Source of the DNA: Kitasatospora xanthocidica
GTDB lineage: Bacteria; Actinomycetota; Actinomycetes; Streptomycetales; Streptomycetaceae
DNA length: 64,000 nucleotides
Direction: 5' to 3'
Assembly: GCF_014656195.1 (NCBI RefSeq)
Contig: NZ_BNBY01000007.1
Span: 234,517 to 298,516 of the forward strand
In this document: positions 1 through 9,164 of the stretch, in pieces
How the letters are laid out: each line of letters begins with the position of its first letter
Numbering within the stretch: position 1 is the stretch's first letter
The notes under the pieces: generated by a model
Databases searched by the model: none
What the model saw: the letters and a program-made list of their open reading frames with translations, nothing else
Told to the model about the DNA's origin: nothing
Position numbers and translations under genes: made by a program

Positions 1-327
1 CGGAGCGAAGGCCGGCAACCCCGCAAGTGGGCGAGCACCCGCCCCGAGCCGACAACCCCGCGAGCGGGCGAGCACCCGCCCCGAGCCGACAACCCCGCGA
101 GCGGGCGAGTACCCGCCCCGAGCCGAAGGGGCGCGCCGGTGCCGAAAGGGAGGAGCGAGGAGGCCCTGAGGAACGAGGGGCATTGGAGCGACGACCGTCG
201 GCGCCGGGTCCGAGCGCCCCGGAGGCGAGCGGGCGAGTCACAGGGCGGGCGGGTCACAACCCCGTCCGTAACTGTCTGACCAGTCCGACAACACTCCCGG
301 TCCCGAGGACCGTCGTACCCTTGGTAG
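1..327. repeat. GC-rich intergenic repeat region
   Basis: I see no gene here. Positions 11-121 hold three tandem 37-bp units that differ by only a few bases, and each is internally palindromic (CCCGC-ga-GCGGG). The array may continue past the left edge of the window. It runs directly into a copy of a dispersed repeat at 119-230. The last 90 bases are the leader of the RNase D gene. Long GC-rich open frames cross this region on both strands, but none has a credible start or domain. Confidence 0.8.
119..230. repeat. Dispersed repeat, copy A (112 bp)
   Basis: This segment recurs at 34878-34989 with the same length and four substitutions, about 96% identical by eye. It contains no convincing coding sequence. 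Both copies lie between genes. The function is unknown, and the element could be a REP-like or miniature element of this genome. Confidence 0.85.
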
Positions 328-1581
328 GTGACCGACGCCGTAGCAGCCATCCCAGAAGAAGCAGCCCCGGTCCCGCTCCTCGAGCCGAAGGAGGGGATCC
401 CGCCCGTCGTGGCGGACGAGCAGGCGCTGGCCGCCACGATCGCCGCCTTCGCCGCGGGCTCCGGACCGGTCGCCGTGGACGCCGAGCGCGCCTCCGGCTA
501 CCGCTACGGGCAGCGTGCCTACCTCATCCAGCTGCGCCGCGCGGGTTCCGGCTCCGCCCTGATCGACCCGATCGCCTGCCCCGACCTGAGCGCGCTCGAC
601 GCCGCCATCGGGGACGCCGAATGGGTGGTGCACGCGGCCACCCAGGACCTGCCCTGCCTGGCCGAGGTGGGAATGAGACCCAAGCGGCTGTTCGACACCG
701 AGCTGGCCGGGCGGATCGCCGGCTTCGCCCGGGTCGGCCTCGGACCGATGACCGAGAACGTGCTGGGCCTGAGCCTGGCCAAGGAGCACTCGGCGGTCGA
801 CTGGTCCACCCGCCCGCTGCCCGAGCCGTGGCTGCGCTACGCCGCTCTGGACGTCGAGGTGCTGGTCGAGCTGCGCGACGCACTCGAACAGGAGCTGGAC
901 GCCCAGGGCAAGCTCGACTGGGCCCTGGAGGAGTTCGCCGCGATCGCCGCCGCGCCCCGCCCGGCGCCGCGCACCGACCCGTGGCGGCGCACCTCGCAGC
1001 TGCACAAGGTCCGCCGGCGCCGCCAGCTGGCCGTGGTGCGCGAGCTGTGGCTGGCCCGGGACCGGATGGCCCAGGAGCGGGACGTCTCCCCCGGCCGGGT
1101 GCTCTCGGACGCCGCGATCGTCAACGCCGCGCTGGCCATGCCGCTGAACATCGCCGCGCTGCAGGCCGTCCAGGGCTTCGGGCCCCGGGTGCACCGGCGC
1201 CAGCTGGAGCAGTGGCTGTCGGCCGTGCAGCGCGGCCGGGAGATCCCGGAGAACCAGCTGCCGCCGGCCGCCGCGCCGCACGACGGACCGCCGCCGCCGC
1301 GGGCCTGGGCCGAGAAGGACCCGGTGGCCGCCGCCCGGCTGTCGGGGGCGCGCACCGCGGTCAGCGAGCTGGCCGAGCGGCACAACCTGCCCGCCGAGAA
1401 CCTGATCACCCCGGACCTGGTCCGGCGGGTCTCCTGGGAGCCGCCGGCCGACCGGGGCCCCGAGGGCGTGGCCACCGCGCTGCGCCGGCTCGGCGCCCGG
1501 CAGTGGCAGGTGGACCTGGTGGCGCCGGCGATGGCCGCCGCGTTCGCCGCGGCGGTGGCCGCGGCCGCCGACCAGGGCTGA
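328..1581 (+). CDS. rnd: Ribonuclease D (3'-5' exoribonuclease, HRDC domain)
   Basis: Cytoplasmic 3'-to-5' exonuclease that trims tRNA and other stable RNA precursors. The GTG start gives 417 residues. The DEDD exonuclease fold is visible: Asp51 and Glu53 (VAVDAE), Asp123 (FDTELAG), and Tyr171 with Asp175 (YAALDVE), the DEDDy-type fourth motif. An HRDC nucleic-acid-binding domain follows at about residues 220-300 (RDRMAQERDVSPGRVLSD), then a second helical region to the end, as in other actinobacterial RNase D proteins. It stands alone and ends in a strong hairpin at 1596-1631. Identification is firm. The GTG start is a choice, since no strong Shine-Dalgarno precedes it. Confidence 0.93.
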   Translation: MTDAVAAIPEEAAPVPLLEPKEGIPPVVADEQALAATIAAFAAGSGPVAVDAERASGYRYGQRAYLIQLRRAGSGSALIDPIACPDLSALDAAIGDAEWVVHAATQDLPCLAEVGMRPKRLFDTELAGRIAGFARVGLGPMTENVLGLSLAKEHSAVDWSTRPLPEPWLRYAALDVEVLVELRDALEQELDAQGKLDWALEEFAAIAAAPRPAPRTDPWRRTSQLHKVRRRRQLAVVRELWLARDRMAQERDVSPGRVLSDAAIVNAALAMPLNIAALQAVQGFGPRVHRRQLEQWLSAVQRGREIPENQLPPAAAPHDGPPPPRAWAEKDPVAAARLSGARTAVSELAERHNLPAENLITPDLVRRVSWEPPADRGPEGVATALRRLGARQWQVDLVAPAMAAAFAAAVAAAADQG

Positions 1582-1595
1582 CCCGGCAGAACCCG

Positions 1596-1631
1596 GAAGG
1601 GGGTGCCGTCCGTAGGGGCGGCACCCCCTTC
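1596..1631 (+). terminator. Hairpin terminator after rnd
   Basis: A perfect 13-bp stem (GAAGGGGGTGCCG with CGGCACCCCCTTC) encloses a 10-nt loop, starting 15 nt after the rnd stop. There is no U-tract, which is usual for actinomycete terminators. Confidence 0.85.
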
Positions 1632-1768
1632 GCCGTCCCCGGGAGCGGCCCATGGCCGGCCCGCAGAGGGACTGAGAGCGGCCCGCGGAGGGCCCGGGCA
1701 CGGCGTTCCTGGTCGGACGTGTCGCGGGACACATGGTCAGAACCGACCGCGGGGCCTGGGCAGGTTGG

Positions 1769-1781
1769 TTACCGACCGGTA
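1769..1781. promoter_or_regulatory. Candidate operator upstream of fadAB
   Basis: The inverted repeat TACCG-AC-CGGTA (around 1770-1781) lies about 90 bp before the thiolase start. A second palindrome, GTGTC-GCGG-GACAC, is at 1719-1732. TetR-type fatty-acid regulators use short palindromes of this kind in front of beta-oxidation genes. Assigning this one to such a regulator is inference. Confidence 0.4.
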
Positions 1782-1869
1782 GCATGGCCGTGATGCGGCG
1801 CCGCTCGGGTCTTTTTCGCCGGCGGCAGCCTGCCCACCTCAAATGTTGGTCCCTGGGAGGAGAGCCCCC

Positions 1870-3087
1870 GTGCCTCGTACCGCGAGGGACGTCGTCTTCG
1901 TCGATGGCGTCCGCACCCCGTTCGGCAAGGCCGGCCCGAAGGGCATCTACCACGAGACGCGCGCCGACGACCTCGTCGTCAAGTGCATCCGGGAGCTCGT
2001 GCGCCGTAACCCGAACCTGCCCGTCGAGCGCATCGACGAGGTCGCCATCGCGGCCACCACGCAGATCGGCGACCAGGGTCTGACCATCGGGCGCACCGCC
2101 GCCCTGCTGTCCGGCCTGCCGAAGTCCGTGCCCGGCTACTCGATCGACCGCATGTGCGCCGGCGCGCTGACCGCCGTGACCGCCACCGCGGGCGGCATCG
2201 CCTTCGGCGCGTACGACGTGGTCGTGGCCGGTGGCGTCGAGCACATGGGCCGCCACCCCATGGGCGAGGGCGTGGACCCGAACCCGCGCTTCGTCTCCGA
2301 GAAGCTGGTCGACGAGTCCGCCCTGTTCATGGGCATGACCGCGGAGAACCTGCACGACCGCTTCCCGCACATCACCAAGGAGCGCTGCGACGCCTACGCC
2401 GTGCGCTCCCAGGAGAAGGCCGCCAAGGCGTACGCCAACGGCGACATCCAGCCCGACCTGGTGCCGATCTCGATCCGCAACACCAACCCCGAGGTCGGCG
2501 AGACCGGCTGGGGCCTGGCCACCGTGGACGAGCCGATGCGCCCGGGCACCACGATGGAGTCGCTGGCGAACCTCAAGACCCCGTTCCGCCCGCACGGCAA
2601 CATCACCGCGGGCAACTCGGCCGGTCTGAACGACGGTGCCACCGCCTCGCTGCTGGCCGCCGAGGACGTCGCCGAGGAGCTCGGCCTCCCGGTCAAGATG
2701 CGCATGGTCTCCTACGCCTTCGCGGGCGTCGAGCCCGAGGTCATGGGCATCGGCCCGGTGCCGGCCACCGAGAAGGCGCTGGCCAAGGCCGGTCTGACCA
2801 TCGACGACATCCAGGCCTTCGAGGTCAACGAGGCCTTCGCCGTCCAGGTGCTGTCCTTCCTGGACCACTACGGCATCGCGGACGACGACGAGCGGGTCAA
2901 CCCGTTCGGCGGCGCGATCGCCTTCGGTCACCCGCTGGCCTCCTCGGGCGTGCGCCTGATGAACCAGCTGGCCCGCCGCTTCGAGCAGCGTCCGGACGTC
3001 CGCTACGGCCTCACCACGATGTGCATCGGCTTCGGCATGGGCGGCACCATCATCTGGGAGAACCCCCACTTCGAGGGTGGTAAGTGA
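1870..3087 (+). CDS. fadA: Acetyl-CoA acyltransferase (thiolase)
   Basis: Last step of fatty-acid beta-oxidation: thiolytic cleavage of 3-ketoacyl-CoA to acetyl-CoA and a shortened acyl-CoA. I chose GTG 1870 (405 residues) over the in-frame ATG at 1843 because GGGAGGAG sits just before it and the protein then begins at the conserved first strand (DVVFVDGVRTPFGKAG). The catalytic residues are visible: Cys96 (DRMCAGAL), His354 (AFGHPLA) and Cys385 (TMCIGFGMGG). It is translationally coupled to the next gene, with a 4-bp stop/start overlap. Together they make the two subunits of a fatty-acid oxidation complex. Confidence 0.95.
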   Translation: MPRTARDVVFVDGVRTPFGKAGPKGIYHETRADDLVVKCIRELVRRNPNLPVERIDEVAIAATTQIGDQGLTIGRTAALLSGLPKSVPGYSIDRMCAGALTAVTATAGGIAFGAYDVVVAGGVEHMGRHPMGEGVDPNPRFVSEKLVDESALFMGMTAENLHDRFPHITKERCDAYAVRSQEKAAKAYANGDIQPDLVPISIRNTNPEVGETGWGLATVDEPMRPGTTMESLANLKTPFRPHGNITAGNSAGLNDGATASLLAAEDVAEELGLPVKMRMVSYAFAGVEPEVMGIGPVPATEKALAKAGLTIDDIQAFEVNEAFAVQVLSFLDHYGIADDDERVNPFGGAIAFGHPLASSGVRLMNQLARRFEQRPDVRYGLTTMCIGFGMGGTIIWENPHFEGGK

Positions 3088-5237
3088 CCATGAGCAACAC
3101 CACTGAGCTGCTCCAGCACGGCGCCGAGCTGTTCCCGGGCGAGGTCGTCACCACGGCCCACGTCCGTCACCTGGACCTGCCCCTGCAGGCCGGCAAGCTG
3201 GCTCTGATCACCCTGGACAACGGCTTCGACCACACCAAGCCGACCACCTTCGGCCCGGGCTCGCTGCTCAAGCTGTCCGTCGCGCTGGACCAGGTCGAGG
3301 CCGAGGCCGCCGAGGGCAAGATCGTCGGTGCCGCGATCACCGGCAAGCCGTTCATCTTCGCGGTCGGCGCCGACCTCAAGGGCGTCGAGCTCCTCAAGGA
3401 GCACGCGGATGCGCTGGCCATCGGCAAGGGCGGCCACGAGGTCTTCAAGCGGATCGCCGCGCTGCCCGTCCCGACCTTCGCCTTCTACAACGGTGCGGCG
3501 ATGGGCGGCGGCGTCGAGGTCGGCCTGCACGCCGACTACCGCACGGTGTCAGCGGGCGTCCCGGCCTTCTCGCTGCCCGAGGTCTTCCTGGGCCTCGTCC
3601 CCGGCTGGGGCGGCTGCACGATCCTGCCGAACCTGATCGGTGCCGGCAAGGCCGTCAAGGTCATCATCGAGAACTCGATGAACCAGAACAAGCAGCTCAA
3701 GGGCAAGGACGTGTTCGAGCTGGGGATCGCCGACGCGATCTTCGAGCCGGCCGACTTCCTGGAGCAGTCGCTGCTGTGGGCCGCCAAGGTCCTCAAGGGC
3801 GACGTCGTCGTCGAGCGCGAGGCGATCGACCGCGGCAAGGGCTGGGACGACGCCGTCGCCTGGGGCCGGCTGGTCGCCGACGCCAAGGTGCACGGTGCCG
3901 CTCCGGCCGCCTACAAGGCGCTGGACATCATCGCCGCCGTCAAGGACGCCGACCTCGCCGACAAGGCCAGCCTGCAGGGCGGCTTCGACGCCGAGGACGC
4001 GGCCCTGGCCGACCTCATCATGAGCGGCGAGCTGCGCAGCGGCATCTACGCCTTCAACCTGGTGCAGCGTCGGGCCAAGCGCCCGGTCGGCGCTCCGGAC
4101 AAGTCGCTGGCCCGCCCGGTCTCCAAGGTCGGCGTCGTCGGCGCCGGTCTGATGGCCTCGCAGCTGGCGCTGCTGTTCGCCCGCCGTCTGGAGGTGCCGG
4201 TGGTCCTCACCGACATCGACCAGGCGCGCGTCGACAAGGGCGTCGGCTACGTCCACGCCGAGATCGACAAGCTGCTCTCCAAGGGCCGCATCGGCAACGA
4301 CAAGGCCAACCGCCTCAAGGGCCTGGTCTCCGGCTCGCTCGACAAGGCCGCCGCCTTCGGTGACGCGGACTTCGTCATCGAGGCCGTGTTCGAGGAGATG
4401 GGCGTCAAGCAGACCGTCTTCGCGGACCTGGAGAACGTGGTCTCGCCGACCTGTGTGCTGGCGACCAACACCTCCTCGCTGTCGGTCACCGAGATGGCCT
4501 CGAAGCTGAAGCACCCCGAGCGGGTCGTCGGCTTCCACTTCTTCAACCCGGTCGCGATCCTGCCGCTGCTGGAGATCGTCCGCGGCGACGCGACCGACGA
4601 CGCGTCGCTGGCCACCGCCTTCGCCGTGTCGAAGAAGCTGAAGAAGACCTCGGTGCTCTGCAAGGACGCCCCGGCGTTCGTGGTGAACCGGATCCTGACC
4701 CGCTTCATGGGCGAGATCCAGGGCATCATCGACGAGGGCACCCCGATCGCCGACATCGAGAAGGCCGTCGAGCCGCTCGGCCTGCCGATGTCCCCGATCG
4801 TGCTGCTGGAGCTGGTCGGCCCGGCCATCGCGCTGCACGTCTCGGAGACCCTGCACGGCGCCTTCCCGGAGCGGTTCACCGTCTCCGAGAACCTCGCCAA
4901 GGTGGTCAAGGCCGGCAAGCGCGGCTTCTACACCTGGACGGACGGCCAGCAGGTCCTCGACCCCGAGGTGCTGGAGCTGCTGACCTTCGGCGACTCGGTC
5001 CTCACCGAGGAGCAGGTCCGCGCCCGCGCCCTGGAGGCCGTGGCGCAGGAGATCGGCCTGATGCTGGAGGAGGGTGTCGTCGCCGAGGCGCAGGACATCG
5101 ACCTCTGCATGATCACCGGTGCCGGCTGGCCCTTCCACCTGGGCGGGATCACCCCGTACCTGGACCGTGAGGGCATCTCGGAGCGCGTGAACGGCAAGCC
5201 GTTCCTGGCCCCCGGCCTGGCCTCGGTGCCCGCGTAG
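3084..5237 (+). CDS. fadB: Fatty-acid oxidation multifunctional protein (enoyl-CoA hydratase / 3-hydroxyacyl-CoA dehydrogenase)
   Basis: Catalyses the hydration and NAD-dependent oxidation steps of beta-oxidation and passes 3-ketoacyl-CoA to FadA. 717 residues. The N-terminal half is a crotonase fold, with oxyanion-hole and catalytic-loop motifs GAAMGGGVEVGLHADYR and PEVFLGLVPGWGG. The second half has the NAD-binding glycine motif VGVVGAGLMASQLALLFARR near residue 350 and the dehydrogenase signature VGFHFFNPVAILPLLEIV, followed by two helical C-terminal domains. The start is GTG 3084, overlapping the fadA stop; an ATG two codons later (3090) is equally possible. The two genes form one operon that ends at a 27-bp hairpin. 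Confidence 0.95.
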   Translation: MTMSNTTELLQHGAELFPGEVVTTAHVRHLDLPLQAGKLALITLDNGFDHTKPTTFGPGSLLKLSVALDQVEAEAAEGKIVGAAITGKPFIFAVGADLKGVELLKEHADALAIGKGGHEVFKRIAALPVPTFAFYNGAAMGGGVEVGLHADYRTVSAGVPAFSLPEVFLGLVPGWGGCTILPNLIGAGKAVKVIIENSMNQNKQLKGKDVFELGIADAIFEPADFLEQSLLWAAKVLKGDVVVEREAIDRGKGWDDAVAWGRLVADAKVHGAAPAAYKALDIIAAVKDADLADKASLQGGFDAEDAALADLIMSGELRSGIYAFNLVQRRAKRPVGAPDKSLARPVSKVGVVGAGLMASQLALLFARRLEVPVVLTDIDQARVDKGVGYVHAEIDKLLSKGRIGNDKANRLKGLVSGSLDKAAAFGDADFVIEAVFEEMGVKQTVFADLENVVSPTCVLATNTSSLSVTEMASKLKHPERVVGFHFFNPVAILPLLEIVRGDATDDASLATAFAVSKKLKKTSVLCKDAPAFVVNRILTRFMGEIQGIIDEGTPIADIEKAVEPLGLPMSPIVLLELVGPAIALHVSETLHGAFPERFTVSENLAKVVKAGKRGFYTWTDGQQVLDPEVLELLTFGDSVLTEEQVRARALEAVAQEIGLMLEEGVVAEAQDIDLCMITGAGWPFHLGGITPYLDREGISERVNGKPFLAPGLASVPA

Positions 5238-5247
5238 CGCATGGCCC

Positions 5248-5305
5248 CGTAGACACGGAGGAGCCCCGGTGACCTGGTGGTCACCGGGGCTCCTCCGTGT
5301 CTACG
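5248..5305. terminator. Bidirectional 27-bp perfect hairpin
   Basis: A perfect 27-bp inverted repeat with a 4-nt loop lies between the convergent fadB and glycosyltransferase genes and can serve both strands. It is followed by two copies of CCCGTGTACGGGCGT (about 5325-5365), the second running up to the stop of the minus-strand gene. Confidence 0.9.
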
Positions 5306-5367
5306 GGCGTTTCCGCGGGCGGGCCCGTGTACGGGCGTTTCAGCAGGGCGGCCCGTGTACGGGCGTC

Positions 5368-6894
5368 TCAGTGCTTGAGGCGGTAGACGACGGTGTCCGC
5401 GAAGACGCCGACCATCTCGTAGTGGGTGTCCAGCAGGTTCTCGATCCGGGGGACCAGGACCGGCTGGTACGGGGCGATGCCGGAGTCGTCGACCACGACC
5501 TCGGGCAGGCCGTTGGCGAGTTCCTTGTCGAAGGTCTGCCAGGCGTTGGAGACGCTGAACTGCTCGCCGACGTTGCCGCTGCCGTCCTTGCCGCCGCTGT
5601 AGTTGGTGAGGAAGCCGGCGGTCAGGTAGCGGGTGGCGGGCTTGCGGTCGGCCAGCCAGTACAGCTCGGGGTGCATGCCCCAGACCAGCACGGTGTCCTT
5701 GGGCGTGGTCTGCGCGGCGACGGCGGTGGCGACCTCGGTGGTGCGGTTGAGCCGCTCCCCCGGCCAGGCCAGCGCCAGGCCCCAGAACACCGTCGCGGCG
5801 ACCGTGGTGTACGCCAGGACGGGCTTCCAGCGGATCGCCGAGGTGGCGACCGCCCCGGTGCCCAGCAGCACCAGCGGCGGGATCAGCTGCAGGTAGTAGT
5901 GGCCGAAGAAGTGGAAGCCCACGCTGACCGCGACGGCCGAGGAGAGCAGCCAGACCCACAGGTCGGTGGTCGAGCCGTGCTCCTCGCCGGCCACCGGCAG
6001 CGGGCGGTGGCGGTACTTGAGCCAGAGCCGGCGCCCGACCGGGAGCAGGAAGCCCAGGCCGGCCGCGACCAGGATGGCCGAGTTGCCGAGCGCGCGGCCG
6101 ACCATCTGCAGCCAGGCGCCGCCGAAGGTGGCGTAGTCGCCGCTGCCGGTGACCACCCAGAAGAGGAAGCCCTTGGGCTTGGTGAGGATCACCGCGACCA
6201 GCGCTATCGGCAGGGTGAAGCCGAACCCGATCTTGAACAGTGCGGGCGGCCAGCGCACCCCGCGCCGGCGGGCGTCCTGGAACAGCATCCAGAGCACCGG
6301 CAGCAGCACCGCGCCGCCGGTCTGCTTGGTCAGCGAGCAGAGCGCCACCGCGATGCCCGCGGCCAGCCAGCGGCGCCGCTCGGCGTACCGGAAGGCGGCC
6401 ACCATGGCGGGCAGCATGAAGACCTCGAAGGTCGCCGCCTGGGTGTCCTCCGGCGAGAGCCCGATGGAGACCAGCAGGTAGAGCAGCCCGGCGCCGGCGC
6501 CGGCCCGGTTGCCCCAGCGGCCGCGGGCGATCGAGGCCAGCAGGATCGCGGTGACCAGGTGGGCCACCACCGCCAGGGTGCGCAGCGGCCAGAGCGAGGC
6601 GGAGCCGAAGACCGCGAAGCAGGCCTGGTAGAGCCAGGGCAGCAGCGGGGGCTTGCGGTCCACCACGGTGTCGTAGAGCACCCCGCCGTCCGCCAGCATC
6701 CGGGCCTGGGTGGCCAGGAAGCCCTCGTCCGGGCTCCAGACGGGCCGGGCGAAGGAGGGGATGTGGGTGAGGAGCGCGACCAGCGCGAGGACCGGCACCA
6801 GCCTGGTCCAGTACCCGGCTTGGACATGGGTACGGACACGCTCGGGCAGGCGCTCGGCCAGTCCGGCGAGGCGGGGGCGGGTGGGGGTCGGCAC
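5368..6894 (-). CDS. GT39/ArnT-like membrane glycosyltransferase
   Basis: Integral membrane protein of about 508 residues with a string of hydrophobic helices. The first extracytoplasmic loop carries the metal/lipid-phosphate Asp-Glu of the GT-C superfamily (WSPDEGFLATQARMLADGG), followed by the usual D-R-K-P-P-L motif. Such enzymes move a sugar from a polyprenyl-phosphate carrier to a protein, lipid or glycan outside the membrane. The acceptor cannot be told from sequence. I prefer GTG 6894 to a TTG three codons upstream. It lies downstream of dxs on the same strand, and dxs makes the precursor of polyprenyl carriers, but the 170-bp gap suggests its own promoter. Confidence 0.8.
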   Translation of the reverse strand: MPTPTRPRLAGLAERLPERVRTHVQAGYWTRLVPVLALVALLTHIPSFARPVWSPDEGFLATQARMLADGGVLYDTVVDRKPPLLPWLYQACFAVFGSASLWPLRTLAVVAHLVTAILLASIARGRWGNRAGAGAGLLYLLVSIGLSPEDTQAATFEVFMLPAMVAAFRYAERRRWLAAGIAVALCSLTKQTGGAVLLPVLWMLFQDARRRGVRWPPALFKIGFGFTLPIALVAVILTKPKGFLFWVVTGSGDYATFGGAWLQMVGRALGNSAILVAAGLGFLLPVGRRLWLKYRHRPLPVAGEEHGSTTDLWVWLLSSAVAVSVGFHFFGHYYLQLIPPLVLLGTGAVATSAIRWKPVLAYTTVAATVFWGLALAWPGERLNRTTEVATAVAAQTTPKDTVLVWGMHPELYWLADRKPATRYLTAGFLTNYSGGKDGSGNVGEQFSVSNAWQTFDKELANGLPEVVVDDSGIAPYQPVLVPRIENLLDTHYEMVGVFADTVVYRLKH

Positions 6895-6944
6895 GGTTGA
6901 CAACCTACCGGGCGGGATCGGCGCCGATGGCGCCGGTCCCGCCT

Positions 6945-7010
6945 TTCAGTACTATTGTCGGCTTGTTTCGTGACGAACTGTTACAGAGTTACGACGAACG
7001 GTTGTCGCCG
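6945..7010 (-). promoter_or_regulatory. AT-rich promoter region of the glycosyltransferase
   Basis: This is the most AT-rich stretch between dxs and the glycosyltransferase. On the minus strand it contains GACAATAGTACTG, a reasonable -10 region. The matching -35 is uncertain. Confidence 0.35.
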
Positions 7011-7064
7011 GAACGGCCCATCACCCGTCGGAATCGGGCTGTCGCCCTTTTTGACGGCCTTCGG

Positions 7065-8969
7065 TCAGGCGTCGACCGGCGTCGCGTCCAGGCTCGCCAC
7101 CAGGGCCGTCACCTTTCGGGCGATGTCCGGGGCGTTCAGGCCGATCTCGGCCAGGATCTCGTTCCGGCTCGCGTGGTCCAGGAACTCCTGCGGAATCCCG
7201 AAGTCGCGCACCGGCAGATCCACGTCCGCGTCCCGCAGCGCCTGCGCCACGGCCGCGCCGACGCCGCCCACCCGGCCGTTGTCCTCGATCGTCACGACCA
7301 CCCGGTGCTCGGCGGCCAGGCCCGGCAGGGCCCGGTCCACCGGCTTGACCCAGCGCGGGTCCACCACGGTGGCGGTGATGCCCTGGGCGGCCAGCAGGTC
7401 GGCCACCTCCAGGCTGGTCGGGGCCATCGCACCGACCGAGACGATCAGCACGTCGGCGCGGTGGGCGCCCGAGGGCTCCCCGGCGGCGCGCAGCACGTCC
7501 ATGCCGCCGACCCGGCCGACCGCGGGAACGGCCGGGCCGACCGTGCCCTTGGAGTAGCGGACCACGGTCGGGGCGTCCTTGACCTCGACGGCCTCGCGCA
7601 GCTGCGCCCGTACCTGGTCGGCGTCGCGCGGGGCGGCCAGCCGCAGGCCCGGGATGACCTGGAGGATCGACATGTCCCACATGCCGTTGTGCGAGGCGCC
7701 GTCCGTCCCGGTGACGCCGGCCCGGTCGAGCACGAAGGTGACGCCCAGCTTGTGCAGGGCGACGTCCATCAGGACCTGGTCGAAGGCCCGGTTGAGGAAG
7801 GTCGCGTAGACCGCGAACACCGGGTGCAGGCCGTTGGTGGCCAGGCCGGCGGCGCTGGTGACGGCGTGCTGCTCGGCGATGCCGACGTCGAAGATGCGGT
7901 CCGGGAAGGCCTCGGCGAACGGGGCCAGGCCGACCGGGTGCAGCATCGCGGCCGTGATGCCGACGATGTCCTCGCGCTCGTGGCCGAGCGCGACCATCTC
8001 CTCGCCGAAGACGGAGGTCCAGTCCTTGCCCGAGCTCTTGACCGGCAGGCCGGTGTCCGGGTGGATCACGCCGACGGCGTGGAAGCGGTCCTCGTCGTTG
8101 TTCTCGGCGGCGTGGTAGCCGCGCCCCTTCTCGGTGAGGCAGTGCACGATCACCGGGCCGCCGAAGCCGCGCGCCTTGGTCAGCGCGGACTCCAGGGCGG
8201 TCAGGTCGTGGCCGTCGATCGGGCCGATGTACTTGAGGCCGAGGTCCTCGAACATGCCCTGCGGGGCGATGAAGTCCTTGAGGCCCTTCTTGGCGCCGTG
8301 CAGCGTCTCGAACAGCTGCTGGCCGACGACCGGGGTGCGCTGCAGCGCGTCCTTGCCCCAGGACAGGAAGCGCTCGTAGCCCTGGGTGGTGCGCAGGGTG
8401 GCGAGGTGGTTGGCCAGGCCGCCGATGGTCGGCGAGTAGGAGCGCTCGTTGTCGTTGACGACGATGACGACCGGCAGGTCCTTGGCGTCGGCGATGTTGT
8501 TGAGCGCCTCCCAGGCCATGCCGCCGGTCAGCGCGCCGTCGCCGATCACGGCGACGACCGGGTCCGCCTTGCCCTGGATCTTGTTGGCCTTGGCCAGGCC
8601 GTCCGCGTACGAGAGCACCGTGGAGGCGTGCGAGTTCTCGATCACGTCGTGCTCGGACTCGGCGCGGGACGGGTAGCCGGACAGGCCGCCGCTCATCTTC
8701 AGCCGGGAGAAGTCCTGGCGGCCGGTGAGCAGCTTGTGGACGTAGCTCTGGTGGCCGGTGTCGAAGAGGATCCGGTCGCGGGGCGAGTCGAAGACCCGGT
8801 GCAGCGCGATGGTGAGCTCCACCACGCCGAGGTTGGGGCCGAGGTGGCCGCCCGTCTTGGAGACCTCGGTCACCAGGAAGGTCCGGATCTCCTGGGCCAG
8901 TGCGGCCAGCTGTCCGGGCGTGAGCCGGTCGAGATCGCGCGGTCCCCGAATGCGGGTCAGCAGGGCCAC
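7065..8969 (-). CDS. dxs: 1-deoxy-D-xylulose-5-phosphate synthase
   Basis: Thiamine-diphosphate enzyme that condenses pyruvate with glyceraldehyde-3-phosphate in the first step of the MEP isoprenoid pathway. 634 residues, the normal length. Visible features are the ThDP/Mg motif GDGALTGGMAWEALNN near residue 150, HKLLTGR near the substrate pocket, the transketolase-type pyrimidine domain (DRAGVTGTDGASHNGMWD) and a C-terminal transketolase domain. The GTG start at 8969 is fixed by an AGGAGG eight bases upstream. The neighbouring ROK regulator is on the same strand but 290 bp away, so dxs probably has its own promoter. Confidence 0.97.
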   Translation of the reverse strand: MALLTRIRGPRDLDRLTPGQLAALAQEIRTFLVTEVSKTGGHLGPNLGVVELTIALHRVFDSPRDRILFDTGHQSYVHKLLTGRQDFSRLKMSGGLSGYPSRAESEHDVIENSHASTVLSYADGLAKANKIQGKADPVVAVIGDGALTGGMAWEALNNIADAKDLPVVIVVNDNERSYSPTIGGLANHLATLRTTQGYERFLSWGKDALQRTPVVGQQLFETLHGAKKGLKDFIAPQGMFEDLGLKYIGPIDGHDLTALESALTKARGFGGPVIVHCLTEKGRGYHAAENNDEDRFHAVGVIHPDTGLPVKSSGKDWTSVFGEEMVALGHEREDIVGITAAMLHPVGLAPFAEAFPDRIFDVGIAEQHAVTSAAGLATNGLHPVFAVYATFLNRAFDQVLMDVALHKLGVTFVLDRAGVTGTDGASHNGMWDMSILQVIPGLRLAAPRDADQVRAQLREAVEVKDAPTVVRYSKGTVGPAVPAVGRVGGMDVLRAAGEPSGAHRADVLIVSVGAMAPTSLEVADLLAAQGITATVVDPRWVKPVDRALPGLAAEHRVVVTIEDNGRVGGVGAAVAQALRDADVDLPVRDFGIPQEFLDHASRNEILAEIGLNAPDIARKVTALVASLDATPVDA

Positions 8970-9164
8970 CCGTTCCTCCTCGTTCAGTGTTCGCGGACCG
9001 TGGACGGTCCGACGGGCGTCGCTGCCCGGTCCGGCGGCGGACCGGCGGTCGCGGCCGGTACCGACCGGTCGAGTCTAATGTCCGCCTGCCGGACGCCGAG
9101 CGGCGCGCCCGGTGCCACCGTTCGGTTACCGCCATTCCCGGAGGTCGGCCGGGGGGTGCGGGTC

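Noticed and set aside
11..121. Possible CRISPR array
   Set aside because: The 37-bp units are contiguous with no spacers, and no cas gene is present.
238..3069. 943-residue open frame on the minus strand across rnd and fadA
   Set aside because: Low-complexity Gly/Arg/Val/Asp composition, no domain, and it runs antisense to two clear genes. A typical GC-rich shadow.
7036..7052. GGGC-TGTC-GCCC followed by five T on the plus strand
   Set aside because: Stem of only 4 bp, and no plus-strand gene lies upstream to terminate.
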